Source: Otatea glauca
Lineage: Eukaryota; Streptophyta; Magnoliopsida; Poales; Poaceae
Reading direction: 5' to 3'
DNA: 64,000 nucleotides
NCBI GenBank assembly: GCA_036346275.1
Contig: CM070723.1
Span: 46,826,743-46,890,742 of the forward strand
Below the pieces are notes generated by a model. The model had not been told where the DNA came from and did not search any database. It saw only the letters and a list, made by a program, of their open reading frames with translations. Below are positions 1-11,759 of this stretch, piece after piece. The translations under genes were made by a program, and so were the position numbers. Numbering within the stretch: position 1 is the stretch's first letter; the number at the start of each line of letters is the position of its first letter.

Positions 1-493
1 GAACTTGATTTGACAGCTCAAACAATTCGGAGATCCTGGATCCTGATTTTCCTCTTTGATTTTTCTCTATCCCTCTGCCATTGTGGGCCCACTTGTCGGC
101 CAGCCACCTCAGTGCCTCATTGACCGCACTGGCCCACCTAACAGTCATAGCCCCTCCTTTGGTCCACCAATCAGCTGCCCTTTTTCCCCTCCTCTTCTCC
201 CTCGCACTCGAGTTCGGCTGCTCGAGTCCCTGCTGAACTCCTGCCGTGGTAGCCAAACCCTGTGCATCTTCTCGCCGTGGCAACACCATGCGCCACCTTT
301 CCTTGCCATAGTAGCCCGTGCACCAGCTCTGTGTCATGCGCGCCTACGAGCAGTGCTACGCCTTATCGCTCCGCACCGTGCATGCCCGCGAGCCACGCCG
401 TGTGTGCTCGCGAGCCTGTGTGCCCGCTCGCCCACGCCAGAACCACCTTCCCCTCATGCCATGCACTGCCTTTGCTATGGCCTTCCCCTTGCG
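1..493 (+). repeat. Family P LTR fragment, left part
   Basis: This stretch is nearly identical to 37877-38370, which lies inside a long LTR that starts at 37305. It therefore represents the inner part of an LTR whose start lies before the window. The open frames here (56-529, 262-498) also occur in the other copies and look like GC-rich LTR sequence rather than genes. The copy is interrupted at 493 by the solo LTR at 494 and resumes at 5083. Confidence 0.8.
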
Positions 494-1680
494 TGTAACA
501 TCCCGAAAAATATAATAAAATGGAAATGAATATTTTGGATTTGGATATATTTATCTCTGAATTTCTGAGAATTATTGGTTTTATTTGGATTTTCCTTGGA
601 TTTATGCTTTGTATGGAAATTCCAACAAATAGAATTATTGAATGAAAAATGGTAAGAATGTAAAGAGTTAAAAGTAAATATGAGAAAAATTACCATGAGA
701 CCTTAGTCATGCTGGTAAACCAGTAAAATCACCTGGTAAAAATACTAGGTGTTAAAATGTAAAGAAATAAAATATTTAACCATCTCTTTTTGACTAAAAA
801 CAGCGAAGTCAGAATTAATGAAAAATATTCGAAAATTATCAGGAGCTAAAAAATTACCATAACACCCTCAGAGCAGTATTTACATTGGGTAAAAATCTCA
901 GGAATTTATCATGTCAGAAATGCCTTCTAAAAATTCAAGAACAGAGGAAAATAAAAACTAAAAAATCCTCATGTCAGAATTTTTATAAAATATTTACTTG
1001 ATATTTAGTCTTGAAATTTTTATGGAGATATTCATACACCAGGCTGAACCATTATAAAAAGTTTTAAAAATAATTAATATGATTTACACCCTCAAATAAA
1101 TAAAATACCAAAATTCAATTTTTGGACAGTGCACAGTCTCAGAATTTTAATTAATTGACTATAGGGTATTTTAGTCCTAAAATTGAACTGGAAGATTAAC
1201 ACTTACAGGAGATGTCGGTCACAAAGTGTTAGAAAAATCCACTGCGATTTGATGGCAGTTTTAATGCTCACATGGAGCTGTCCGAGGTGAGGTTATCTTT
1301 TACCTCGCCCTCTCTCTCTGACATGTGGGCCAGCCCTTTTCCGTAAGTGTTCATTTGGCGAGAGCGGAGAAGGTTTCACTCACCGACCGGTGGGCCCTGG
1401 CCCCATGCGTCAATCGCGGATTCCGTTTCCCTTTTCTTCTTGTCCTCGCGCGATACTTCGGTCGCCCACGACCGCGCCTTGCCGCCTCTGCGTCTCGGTA
1501 GCAGTGCGCGCCAGGCGCTAGTCGCTGCCACGGTACGCCTCGGCTCTCCTGCACCACGCCTCGCCCATACCTTGTTGTCCCGCGCCCTAAAAAATCTTGC
1601 GCCAACTCGCCTCCGCGCAGCACAGAGCCGCCGCAATGTTGAGCTCGTGTTCAAACCCTGGGGAGACCGACTTCCTTGGC

Positions 1681-1688
1681 TATAAATA
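1681..1688 (+). promoter_or_regulatory. TATA box of solo LTR 494-5077
   Basis: TATAAATA follows a GC-rich U3-like stretch. Equivalent boxes occur in related LTRs at 17616-17623 and 45441-45448, each about 1.0-1.2 kb after the LTR start. This places the U3/R border just downstream. Confidence 0.6.
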
Positions 1689-3429
1689 CCCCACATGCGT
1701 TGCATTGAGGCCTTCACTCCTTTGCTCTTTGCCTGAACCCAGCAAACGTCCGGTTTTCCCCTTCCTCGTCGTTCTTCCGCGGAAGCCAGAGAAAGGGGGA
1801 TCAGTGGAGCAAGCCATTTAGGCATTTATTCTTGAAATCTCTTTGTCCCAGAGCTTCGCCACATCTTATAGAATACTGATCATCCGTTATTTTCACTTGT
1901 TCTCAGCCGCAGCTCATCCTTCCGCCGTTCTTCTTCCTCGCGGCCGGCGACCGTTGGCAGCCGTCTCCGGTGATTCTCCGGCCGCACCAGCAGGTGAAAT
2001 AGAGGCCCTAGGTTCCACTGATGCTCTAGGGGTCCTTGTCCGGTGAAAAGGTGGCCGGTGGTGAGCTTTTGCTCGTGCGGCCATGGCACCGCCGCACCCT
2101 TGCGGTGGCGACCACCTTCCCGACCATTCCCCAGCGAAAGGGTACCGCCCCTAGGTGTGCCTCGACTCACTGATGCTCAAGGTGCTACCCATTCCGCCGC
2201 GGCGGCACAGGTTTGTCGGCGGTGGGCCAAAGACCAAATCGCCTTGTTTCGGGTCACTGACCGGTGGGTCCAGATTGTCAGTGGTGCGCGGTCTCCTTGA
2301 GTCAGCTCGGTCACTGACAAGCGGGGCCCAGCTGTCAGCCTCTAGGCCATTTCTGCGTGCGCGCTAGCTCGGTCGCTGACGAGCAGGGCCGGCTTGTCAG
2401 TCAGACCGGGTTCGCTTTCAAACGCATGCGTGCCAAAAAGCCGAAAGGCGTTTTCCCTTCTGTGAAAACGTATTTTCGAATTCCATTTCGGTTTTCAGAA
2501 ACCGAATTAATTCAAATGCTTATAGATTTTGCATAGTAACGCCAAATTGAATGAAATAAATTTCTATATTCATGTAAAATCAAGCTCTTTCAGAATATGA
2601 AAAAATATTTTGAAAACCATCTCGGGTAATTTTGAAATTCAAATTTGAATAAAAGGGGCTAAAGATATGCTTTATACAAATTTTTTGCAAATAAGCATAG
2701 AAGTTAATGAAACTAATTTTTATAGGATCCTCATGTTTCCAGGAGCTCAAATATAGAAAAACATTTAGTTTTCATGCATGTTTGAATTGATTTCTATTTA
2801 AGTCTTGCTTCCAATACATTAAGAATTCAAATATGTATAATAGTATAAAGGGTTTATGAAAGAAACAAAATTTTAATTCATGAATAATAGGATGACAGTA
2901 GAATAATTGAACTTGCCAAAATAACTAAGGATTAGACTTGTTTGGATCTAACATTAAAAATATGAAGTAACCTTCGTGCCAAATGCACTCACACATATAT
3001 ATGCATATATATGTGCATAGGAAACTAAATAGTTAGGATATAGATTAAATGGTTTCAACCCATGAGCAAACCCCGTATCGTAGCTTAATAAGATTTAGTG
3101 CAATCAACCCCTTTATCTTATGTTTTAGATTTTGTTAGTTTAGATAATTTTAGCATCTATAATTCGAAGTTATAAATATAAGAATTTATAATTTTAGCCT
3201 CTTGAATTCGTAATTCAAGAATTTATAATTTATTAAAGAAACCATATTTGTTCATCCTAAAAGCCTTTAATAAAGTGTTTATGTGATTATCTGAATCATG
3301 AAGTCCCGAATGTAACCCCTAAACTATCCCTATTTTCTGCAGTTAATCTTTATTTGATTTACTATCTATTTTCTTTTTGCCCTTACTAAATTTGGGTTCT
3401 TACTATATTTCCGTTCGATCGACGTGTAG

Positions 3430-4820
3430 ATTCCGACGTCCTTGAAGAAGAAGACGACGCCGTCGCTGATCCAGATCCGGAGCTAGACAGCGAGTTGCAA
3501 GGCAAGCACCCCCTTGATCATGTCGAGCCTGATAATTTACCTACATTATGTTGTTTTTGTCTATGTACTATGCATCTGGATAATTCTCCCTAGAAATGCT
3601 AATTTGGGTTGGAACTGTAGTTAATCCTGTAAATTATGGTTTACCTCAATTTGTTTGAACATGTGAACCTTGTAAACCTTAGTTTGAACTAGACATGCTT
3701 AATGTCATTTTGGGTATAATCGCTAGCGTAATATTCCTGCTTAAGCTACTCATCGTATGCTTTCACTCTTTTCAACAATTGTATGATCCTCGTTTGGGAA
3801 AATGTTGCTGGTACTTTGGTTAAAAACCCAAAATAAAACTATGGTTTGACGCGGGCGATTATTGGCAATAGCCGGTGGTGCAAAGGGAGTTGCACGTAGT
3901 GTAGGGTGGAATATCGCCCGTGTCGGATTAAGGACCGAGCAATGGGACGCTATAGATCCTAGAATTTCGTACGATCACGAGGGATTGTATGGGCGGGTCT
4001 TAGCCTATTAAGTTATTTAGATGTGGCTTTGCATCTAAGGAAGGCGGGAGATTGCACAGGCATTCCGGTTTGGTTTGCTTGTAGGGGTTTCTACATATCA
4101 ATGCAATGGTGTACGCCTTGCCATGGACAGAAATGTGGTGTTGGGTGAGATGAAAATGGATCCACGACTTGGGTGAGTGTTTCTGTTTTCATGGCGAGGG
4201 TCAAACGTCCCGGGCTGGTTCAAAGCCACATCTAGATAATATAACGGCTCTGTATGATCTCCTTGCCGACACACCAAAGGAAGTGTGTCTGTTGGCCTGG
4301 CAAAAGAGGTTGATCATTCCTTGTGGGTAAAGTGTACACCTCTGCAAAGTGTAAGATCTAATCGATTAGCCGCGTCCACGGTCAAGGACACTTGGTGAAG
4401 CCATTCCAATGTTAGAATCTTTTGGTATTTTCTGGAAAATGGATTTGGGATGGAAACCAATTTTGCAACTAGCTTTTGTGTTAAAGGATAGACACCGGGG
4501 ATCTTTGCAGTCGGGTAGACTGTGTTGAAAGACTTGAATATTTGCTTATCTCTTTATGTTTCAATTGCCTATTTAAAAATGCGATGTTTCAATCTATTAT
4601 GTTCATACTTTTAAATGTTTATGCAACTGCAAAATAAACTTTAACCTGTCTTGATTAGCATGCATAACTTCTTAATTGCATTTGTCAAACACTATAAGTC
4701 TTGCTGAGTACCAATGTACTCAATCTTGCATCTGCTGTCTCAGAGGACGAAGCCTGCGAAGTGCCAGACGATTCTTACTTTCACGCAGGGCATGGGGTAT
4801 TTGACGATGATTTCCCCTAG
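3430..4820 (+). CDS. LTR-encoded acidic mini-ORF, two exons
   Basis: Exon 1 is about 3430-3501, after the acceptor-like CGACGTGTAG, and ends CAAG before a GC-type donor (GCAAGC). Exon 2 is 4744-4820, after CTGTCTCAG, and ends with TAG. Joined in phase 1 the reading frame stays open and is strongly acidic; exon 2 includes VPDDSYFHAG and FDDDFP before the stop. The same two-exon arrangement and phase occur in the LTRs at 18972-20345, 47047-48414 and 39998-41418, and exon 2 alone is clear at 41746-41801 and 56923-56990. Product and start codon are unknown; the upstream exon is not identified. Splicing is inferred from conservation only. Confidence 0.4.
3849..4389 (+). promoter_or_regulatory. Conserved stem-loop block in LTR (copy 1)
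   Basis: It lies in the putative intron between the acidic mini-exons. The outer stem pairs 3849-3859 with 3913-3923. SL1 is ACACAC, loop CAAAGGAA, GTGTGT (4269-4288). SL2 is the palindrome CTAATCGATTAG (4358-4369). SL3 is GTCC, 8-nt loop, GGAC (4374-4389). Other LTRs have different bases in the same stems but keep pairing, with about 70 nt between SL1 and SL2. The function is unknown; candidates are RNA dimerisation, packaging, export or splicing control. Confidence 0.6.
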
Positions 4821-5082
4821 GTTTGCCAAGTCAGTTGCCTGAGGGTTAGTGGGCAAACCGCGAGGCTTTTGAAGTTCTTTAACTCTTTATTTTCCGCTGT
4901 TTAATCTTTGTAAATTTTAAACTCTGTATAATTATTTCTGCTTGTAATATATGCTTATCAGTTTGTTATCTTGTGGTTGTGATATGAATGTTGTAAACAT
5001 GTGAGTGCTAGCCACTGATCATGGGACTAGTATAGTAATCACATGGAGGTTCCTGTTTGCAAGAACGGGGTCTCACATTGTG

Positions 5083-5357
5083 CCAAGCCCCACTTGCCAG
5101 GACACCATTGCCACGCCGCTGCTCGCACGCACTCGCTCTCCCCTTCCCTGCCACGACGACACAACCGACCATTCCCACCGACTCCGCGTGCCTGCCAAGG
5201 CGCCGACCTCCCCTCCTCAGCTATTTATGTTGTACATTGGCTGCCATTGCCTTCCCCACCACTCCTAGTTCCCCCCACCCGAGCACTGAGCAAATAGCTC
5301 CACTGAAAAACCGCCATTGCTGGTAACCTCCCGAGGAGCAAAAAAATGCAATTGAGC
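5083..5357 (+). repeat. Family P LTR fragment, right part
   Basis: It continues the LTR of 1-493 and matches 38374-38651. It ends in GAGC at 5357, where the CACTA-type element A begins. The LTR sequence beyond this point is not resumed in the window. Confidence 0.75.
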
Positions 5358-5370
5358 CAATACAGAATTG

Positions 5371-6033
5371 TACATCAGAATCGGTTCTTTTTTGTCATTA
5401 CAGTCGGTTCAAGTGGCGATACGAAGTCTTTAGATAGTGATGAGGTGGAGTTATCACAGTCGGTTTTGGCCCGATTGTGATAAAGCCTCATTAGAATCGG
5501 TTCTTAGGTGAAACCGATTCTGATGAACACATTATCACAATCGGTTTTTTCGAATAACTGATTTTGATAAAGGGTCATCAGAATCGGTTCTTTCAAGGAA
5601 GCGATTATGATGACCCCCTCATTAGAATCGGTTCTTCTGTGGAACCGATTCTGATAATGACGTTATCAGAATCGGTTCTACACAAGAACCGATTCTAATA
5701 AGGGGGTCATCACAATCGCTTCCTTGAAAGAACCGATTCTAATGATGGATCATCACAATCGCTTTCTTCCAAGAACTGATTGTAATGGTACGGTTATCAC
5801 AATCGCTTCCGTCAGAAAACCTATTCTAATGACGTGGTCATCACAATCGCTTGCTTAAAAGAACCGATTCTGATGTTTCCTCATAAGAACCGATTCTAAT
5901 GATAGTGTCATCACAATCGCTTTCTTCAAAAAATCGATTCTGATGAGACGTCATCAGAATCATATATATAAGAACCGATTCCAATTATGTGGTTATCAGA
6001 ATTGGTTCCACATAAGAACCGATTCTGATGATC
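5371..6033. repeat. Subterminal repeat array of CACTA A
   Basis: Many copies of a motif like ATCAGAATCGGTTCTT occur in alternating direct and inverted orientation (AGAACCGATTCTGAT), spaced about 30-40 bp. Such arrays next to CACTA termini bind the element's own TNPA-like protein in En/Spm. They form strong foldbacks but have no coding value. Confidence 0.8.
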
Positions 6034-6270
6034 CTCATGGGGGTGTTTCAATTTTGCATATTACCCAAAATAGCACATATTAACAATGGGCATATTGATT
6101 CACAATATAGAACACAGAATGCACATATCACATTCACAGAACACGAACACTTAAATTACAATACATATAGCCCATTCGTTCACAACATACAAACACAAAC
6201 ATGCTTAACAATCAGTACACGTGCACATATATCACATTGACATATACAATTAATATTATTTCCATATGGA

Positions 6271-9200
6271 CTAGTAGGACGCTTCAGGATCTCTAAACCT
6301 ACCGTCCTCCGATATAACTTCTAACCAGTACCACTGGCATAAGTGGTCTCGTAAATTGTTCAGTGTTTTGCTTTCTAAGCTCTTCTAGGGGATATTGATC
6401 TTCTGCAAAACAGAAATGAGTGCACAAATTTAAGTTTCAAAATTTGTATGTGAAAGGCTACGTATGCATGTACATATACCTTAGGAAAAAGGTGTGAGCC
6501 GTCGACCACAACCAACATGTGTTGCATGACATAGAAGCCGCACAGGTCATCGCTGCCCTGTTGATGACACTGTGAAGAGAGAAAAAGAAATTAACACACG
6601 AAGATTAGATGTCAGAAAAAATTTATCATATATATGCTAGGCACTTGTACCTTGAATCGCTTATACTCTAGCGTCTTGCCCTTTTTGTCATCGTGTGACC
6701 CTCCTTCATCGACATAGTCCGAGAAACCCCTACACATATTGGAGAGATGCCATTGAGTAAAAAAAATATAGTTAAATTCAGAAAATGTTAGGTTACGGTA
6801 ATGTACTTACTTCTGCAAAGGACACTTGATCGCGTAGGCCATCAGTCTCTTCTCGATCGAGTTAAAAATGTAGACTGTGTTTTCACTCGGAACGAGGACG
6901 AGTAGAACCCAATGGTTGCTTATTAGATGGAATGTAGTGCAAGGAAATAAGTTCGCATACGGTTTAAGTGCGTACAAGTAATTGAAGGGTTTGTACTACT
7001 TACTCCTCGTGGTACGGTATTACAACGAAGTCCTTCTTCGACTCAATATGCAATACCCCTTGGCGTAGCCAAGAACGAACACGGATGAAGCCTAGCCGTG
7101 GTCATAGACACAAGCTCGGGTCGACGAACCCAACTTGGTTTTGATTAAATCACGGCTCATTGTCTCATTGCCCTGCAACTCGTGTTGAATATTAGAAAAC
7201 ATAATGCAAAATCCTGTAAAAGTCGTCAGCTCATACTGTATGGTGCGATACTCACAGCGTCCAGGATCATAAAGTAGAAATATCGACGGCTATTAATTAG
7301 TACACAGACGGATCCTCAAAGCGACGGGAATATCCCATTCTCGTCACGGTGAAAATGTACCCTTTTATACATCACATTGAAGTCGAGTCGACGCTCTTCC
7401 TCATTCACCTTATCAATGTACCATCCATGGAGCATGCAAGTCCACCTGCCTAGATCATTTAGTTCGTTGGATGCAAGCAGGGGCTTTCCATGTACGTATG
7501 CCTTAAAATCGTAAGGGATGTCTGTGGCCTGTGTTGACTTTTCTTTCTGGGCCGAAGGAATCTTCGAGGTCAGGGTAGTGGGATTTTCAGGTACCTCAAG
7601 AGGCACTGTGGCCTTTATCAGCTTTGCCTTCTGGCGGAAGTAGTCTCAGAGGCCTCTTGTGGTTCTGTTGGTGTCATGCTTGCCCTTTTACACGTGAGCT
7701 CTGCACTCTGTATAGGACTCATCACGGTGGTGGGAACAGAAGCAGGAGCAAGCACAGGTACGGTAGGAACCTACAAAGCACGTGCATATTTAACTTATTA
7801 CGATTACTCTTTGGAATGGTAGAGAAGGCGTGGGGATTTTTACCTTGACGATCGACACCGTCGTGGGCCACTTGATGAACGACATACGTGCTTGCCCGAG
7901 AGTGCAGATATCTTCGTTGGGGGGAACTCGAGCACATGTGATAAGAAGTGTTCGTGGACGTAGTCCACCTACACCCTCATGTAGCCCTTCCCCAAAAGCT
8001 GACCATGCACTGTGTCAGTCTTCTTGCATGGAAATGCAACCCCGCGTGCAGCCTCGACAGGAAATCCGTCCTCCGTCAGGGTAGTGAGCTGGCACTTAGC
8101 AGGGGCCTGCAAGATATGCGCAACTTGAGTAGAAACATTGTGGGAGTTACACTTGTAGCTTTAAGTTAGGAAAAATTAATTATTACCTTCAGATGGGGAT
8201 CGGTCTTATCATTTTTTGAACCACAGCTGCTAGGTCGGGGCACAGGCTTCTCTACAAGAGGCGAGGGCATTTGGCTCTGACTCTGAGAGATCATCGCCAT
8301 CATCTCGGCCCTCAGGCGCTCCTCACTTGCCATCATCTCCCCCCTTATCTCATCTTCACGTGCCATCATCTCCCCCTTATCTCATCTTCACGTGCCATCA
8401 TCTCCCCCCTCATCTCCTCCTTGATCTCCTCCCTCAGCTGCTCCCTGAGCGTGTCCTTGAGGCGCTCCGCACGTGCCTCCTATGATCTTGATCTAGCACT
8501 CGAAGCGTCATCTTGAAAGTAGGACTTCTTCGTATGCCCCAACCTTGTGGCAAGCACTCGGCCCTTATGGTTGGGCTTTCTGATCGCAGACGACAGGATA
8601 TCCTTCGACCCTTGGCTCTGGAAGGTCCCCTGCTCTTTCCGCTGTCTTACCTGCTCCTACAATAAGCGAGTATGAATTAGATCTGAAATACAACAAGCTG
8701 GGCCAACTGCAATGTACTAAGTTAGATGTCTTACGATGTCAGAGACGACGAGCGCAGTAGCGGGGTTTGCGACTATAAGCTGCCCGTCGGGGGTTTTCTT
8801 TGTCCTCGCTAATACCCAGTTGCGTGCCCGTTCCTCACATATGTGGGAGTAAGGCATCGTCGTCTCAGAGTTCGCGCACTCCTCGACTAGTCGCGCCCAC
8901 TCCGCCATCTTCCCCTCATAGCCGCCTGTACCAAGGTGGTGCGGGTGCGTGTTGTGCCTTTGGATAGCGGTGTTCCTCTCTCTCAGCTGCTCTGCCTCGG
9001 GCGTACCCTTCATCATCGTGAACTCCTCCCAAACATCTGGAGTCACGAACGGATACCTCTCGAATGGTGTACGACCTTTCAGTACGTACTCACTGTGCAT
9101 AAGGACCCTGAAGTGCCTCAAGGCCACACCCATCCTCTTCAAGGCATACCGCCTCGCGTTGCATTCATCTTCCTCCTCTATAATCCATTTGCCCTTAACC

Positions 9201-9508
9201 TCATCCCATAGTCGATTCTTCTGCTCGGCGCTGACTTCCTTCCTCCAATCCTTAATTGTTATGGGTACTCTCTCCCTCACCAATTGACCGAGGAATGACC
9301 GGTATCGCCCCTTGTACTTGGGAGGACCCGTGCAAACCCCCGTGGCATTGAAGTGGAGAACCTACGGTGTTCTCTCTGTGGCCCCTTTGTTCGGTCCTCG
9401 GGCCTTCCTCACCTTACTCGGCCCCTTAACATTTGGAACTTGGCTCGGCCCCTCAGGAGCACCTTCTACTCTGTTTGGCGAGGAGCCGATGCTCTCTAAT
9501 TGTGACAT
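6271..9508 (-). pseudogene. CACTA ORF1: Transposase_24-like plus Ulp1-like protease
   Basis: The start ATG is at 9506-9508. The N-terminal part ends in a stop just before a TGPPKYKGRYRSFLGQL segment. The next open stretch (9283-8717) has DWRKEVSAEQKNRLWDEVKG and ALKRMGVALRHFR, typical of Transposase_24/Ptta proteins of CACTA elements. Then comes a charged coiled-coil with REDEIRGEMMA repeats (8360-8330 and 8392-8361). Further on, 7606-7316 holds a fragment matching the region before the Ulp1 domain in element B. At about 6555-6510 lies QGSDDLCGFYV, which fits the catalytic Gln/Cys-Gly region of C48 (Ulp1) cysteine proteases. The last exon ends at 6271 with DGRFRDPEASY. Exons are inferred. Stops and a one-base repeat difference make it a pseudogene. 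The protease substrate is unknown. Confidence 0.72.
8328..8392 (-). repeat. Tandem 33/32-bp repeat in coiled-coil coding region
   Basis: Two copies (8328-8360 and 8361-8392) differ by one C in a C-run (six versus five). Each encodes about 11 residues of a charged heptad-like helix. The one-base difference shifts the frame of the downstream copy. Confidence 0.65.
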
Positions 9509-10854
9509 TTTGAGTTTTCTTATCTGATAAGGTCATATATTGACATGAGAGAAAGCAATTCGTACCTATTTTGTGAACTTGACAACAAATCATGTAAAGT
9601 AGTAGCTGAATAGATTAGTAATAAGATGTAATTGTTCTAACATATTTCAGTACAGTAACATATGAACGAATGATCTTCAAGAAAAGTCTATCTATTGACC
9701 AACTAAATACGTACCAACGATAACCCCTAATCTCTAAATAGGTTTGGTCCTAATCCTATTCGAGGATATGTGGTTCGAGCAAGTTCCTAAGCCGTTGTAC
9801 AACTCCAGAGAAAATTTCAGCAGCATCTCCCTGCTGTTCTCCAGATACACGTCTCGACAACAGGTCAAGAGGGGTGTGTACCCGGAGAACACCGTAGGGA
9901 GATGCTTTCGAAATCTACTGCGGAGGGTATACTTCGACCAGAACATGCCGAACCACATATCCTCGAGCTGTCCAAAAGCGTGGACAATTGAGGGCGCTTG
10001 CTTATGAATGTGCCGAAATGGCATATTCATAAACAAGTACTCTCGAACGGGAGATGTAGGTTACGCATTGTGAACTCTAACGTAGATCATATTACAGTAA
10101 CAATAATAACATGTAGGTAAAAATTAATTACTGTATTTGCAGTAGATGATGAAAGCATGCATGTGAAATTTGAACTCAGAAATGTTTGCAAAAGAATCAC
10201 AAGCAAGTAGATGTAAAGTGAACATGATAATTGAAGCATTCTGGAACATATATCCATGTCAAGATCAAAGGAGCATGCTGATGAACTTACACTAGAAAGT
10301 CTGAACAAGCGGATCGTGGGTTTTCCTTTCCGGCTATACTAGATGAGCTTGGTACCTTTCTTTAAAGTAATAATGACCTTCAGAAGATAAAACCCAAAAT
10401 ATTAGTATCGTGATTATTGTTTTACACATACATGCACAATTATGAAAAGAGATCGAAATGAAGCACGTAGCTGTGTCTAGAATTGTACATGTTCATTTGT
10501 TGTTATCTAAATGGCTACTAGTCAACATCCAGGTGATATGAAAATAACAAACACCAGCTACTCCCAACAAAGCTGTTATACAAAAAAGGGAACTTACATG
10601 CGATCAAAAATAATTTTCACTTAAACACAGGATTCCAATAAAAGGGTTGGCAAGATATACAGGTCCTTGGTGGATTTATTAAATAGGTCTGATTGATTAA
10701 TTACTGGTTCATGTAAAAACGTCAGCATACCCATGTACACTTGAAAACAAGTATTTCTTTGTATAATACTGGTTCCTTGTACCTGATCCCAGCTCAACAC
10801 AGACAAGCAAGAAGCCATGTGAAGGCCGCAGACGGATGTCAACGTTGCTATCCT
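9509..10854 (-). other. Non-coding leader/intron of CACTA A ORF1
   Basis: This stretch is AT-rich without convincing coding sequence; the short open frames on both strands have no recognisable domains. It lies between the ORF1 start and the captured phosphohexomutase exons. By analogy with 30601-31787 of element B it is probably intron sequence of the ORF1 transcript. Confidence 0.4.
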
Positions 10855-11336
10855 TCACTGCTGCAAAAACTTGTTCAATGCCGTTTTGTCCAATGATGAA
10901 AATTCACTCACAGCAGCAAGCACTGCAAGCCCGAGCTGAATGGCATCATCCATACTTGGTGCCTATATGCACACATTTACACAACAGTCAAATGATAGAT
11001 TGGTGCTACCTAAGGGTTGAGAGTTGCGACACATGGGAAGAGAAGCTAACCTCAATGTTAAGGGGAAGAACTGGGTCATGGAGGGATAGCCTCAATAAGA
11101 ACCAACCACCATATCCAGAAAATCTAACCTGTGTAGTAATATTTTGCATGAAATATCAATCAGAAAGCTCAGCTATTTTTCCGAAGAAAGGGTAGATATA
11201 GCAAGATATATATAACATCTGCCAGAAAGAAGCAAAGATTACTGACATAATTCTTCAAGCTTTGTAGAGATTTGGATCTTTACTGATCGCATCCTCCAAA
11301 TGTTTCAAGACTGATTCTCCGTAGTCACGGAAGGAT
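10855..11336 (-). pseudogene. Captured C-terminus of phosphoglucomutase/phosphomannomutase-like gene
   Basis: Three exons can be read on the minus strand. Exon 1 (about 11336-11243) includes FRDYGESVLKHLEDAISKD. Exon 2 (11128-11051) encodes exactly 26 codons including GYGGWFLLRLSLHDPVLPL, with a CAG acceptor before and GTTAGC donor after. Exon 3 (10962-10855) includes DDAIQLGLAVLAAV and TALNKFLQQ before TGA. Together they match the last domain of plant alpha-D-phosphohexomutase family proteins, where GWFLLR-S-hydrophobic and NIEA segments form the phosphate-binding end (family recall). Exon 1 has a one-base shift near its end. The rest of the enzyme is absent. It lies inside CACTA A, same strand as its ORF1, with introns kept, so it was captured from genomic DNA, not cDNA. 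Confidence 0.72.
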
Positions 11337-11759
11337 CTTCAGATAGAAAATTAAATCGATGAACTTTAGCAGTCTTTAAGATAAAAACATCTCTATAGTT
11401 GAAGCTTGATCCTGTATGCTCATTTGTGCCAGCATTTAAATCAAATGGAGTAAAACATTTTTTTTAACAAAAAACTAGGGGTATAAAGAGTAAGCTGATG
11501 ACCCCGACTCTATTTTTACATGAGAACTCATATCTTTAAATGAGTAAGCTCCCATAAGTCATAACTGAAACATTCACAATAAGAGCATTGCATGGATGTC
11601 CTGCAGCTGAACTCTCAAGATTTGACACCTTCAGCCATATGCTTATGCACAATATGGGCAAAGGACAACTCGAATTCTCAATGTTAAGCAATAGTTTTGT
11701 ACTTCTAATTTCTTGTGGCAAGTTCGAAATGGAGCGAACTGTGGAGGAAGTTGGTACCA

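Larger units (their letters stand above)
494..5077 (+). mobile_element. Solo LTR, 4584 bp, long gypsy-type
   Basis: It begins TGTAACATCCC and ends GGGTCTCACA, the usual TG...CA ends of an LTR. Flanking 5-bp sequences are TTGCG (489-493) and TTGTG (5078-5082). The single difference is a CpG to TpG change, consistent with methylation decay of one target-site copy. The uninterrupted target is seen at about 38364-38380, where the two flanks are joined. No internal region or second LTR is present, so this is a solo LTR left by LTR-LTR recombination. A TATA box lies at 1681-1688. The part after it should be transcribed and carries the acidic mini-exons and stem-loops described separately. The start and end motifs resemble the Tekay/Del chromovirus type (inference). 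Confidence 0.88.

Noticed and set aside
1347..2367. Several overlapping open frames in GC-rich sequence
   Set aside because: They lie in the U3/R part of a solo LTR, exist on both strands, and are not conserved as protein in the related LTRs (17385-18521, 45180-46418, 54595-55409).
2990..3016. ATATAT-rich palindromic stretch
   Set aside because: A simple repeat within the solo LTR, not shared by related LTRs.
10621..11195. Short plus- and minus-strand frames around the captured exons
   Set aside because: Except for the three exons described, they cross splice sites or are on the opposite strand.
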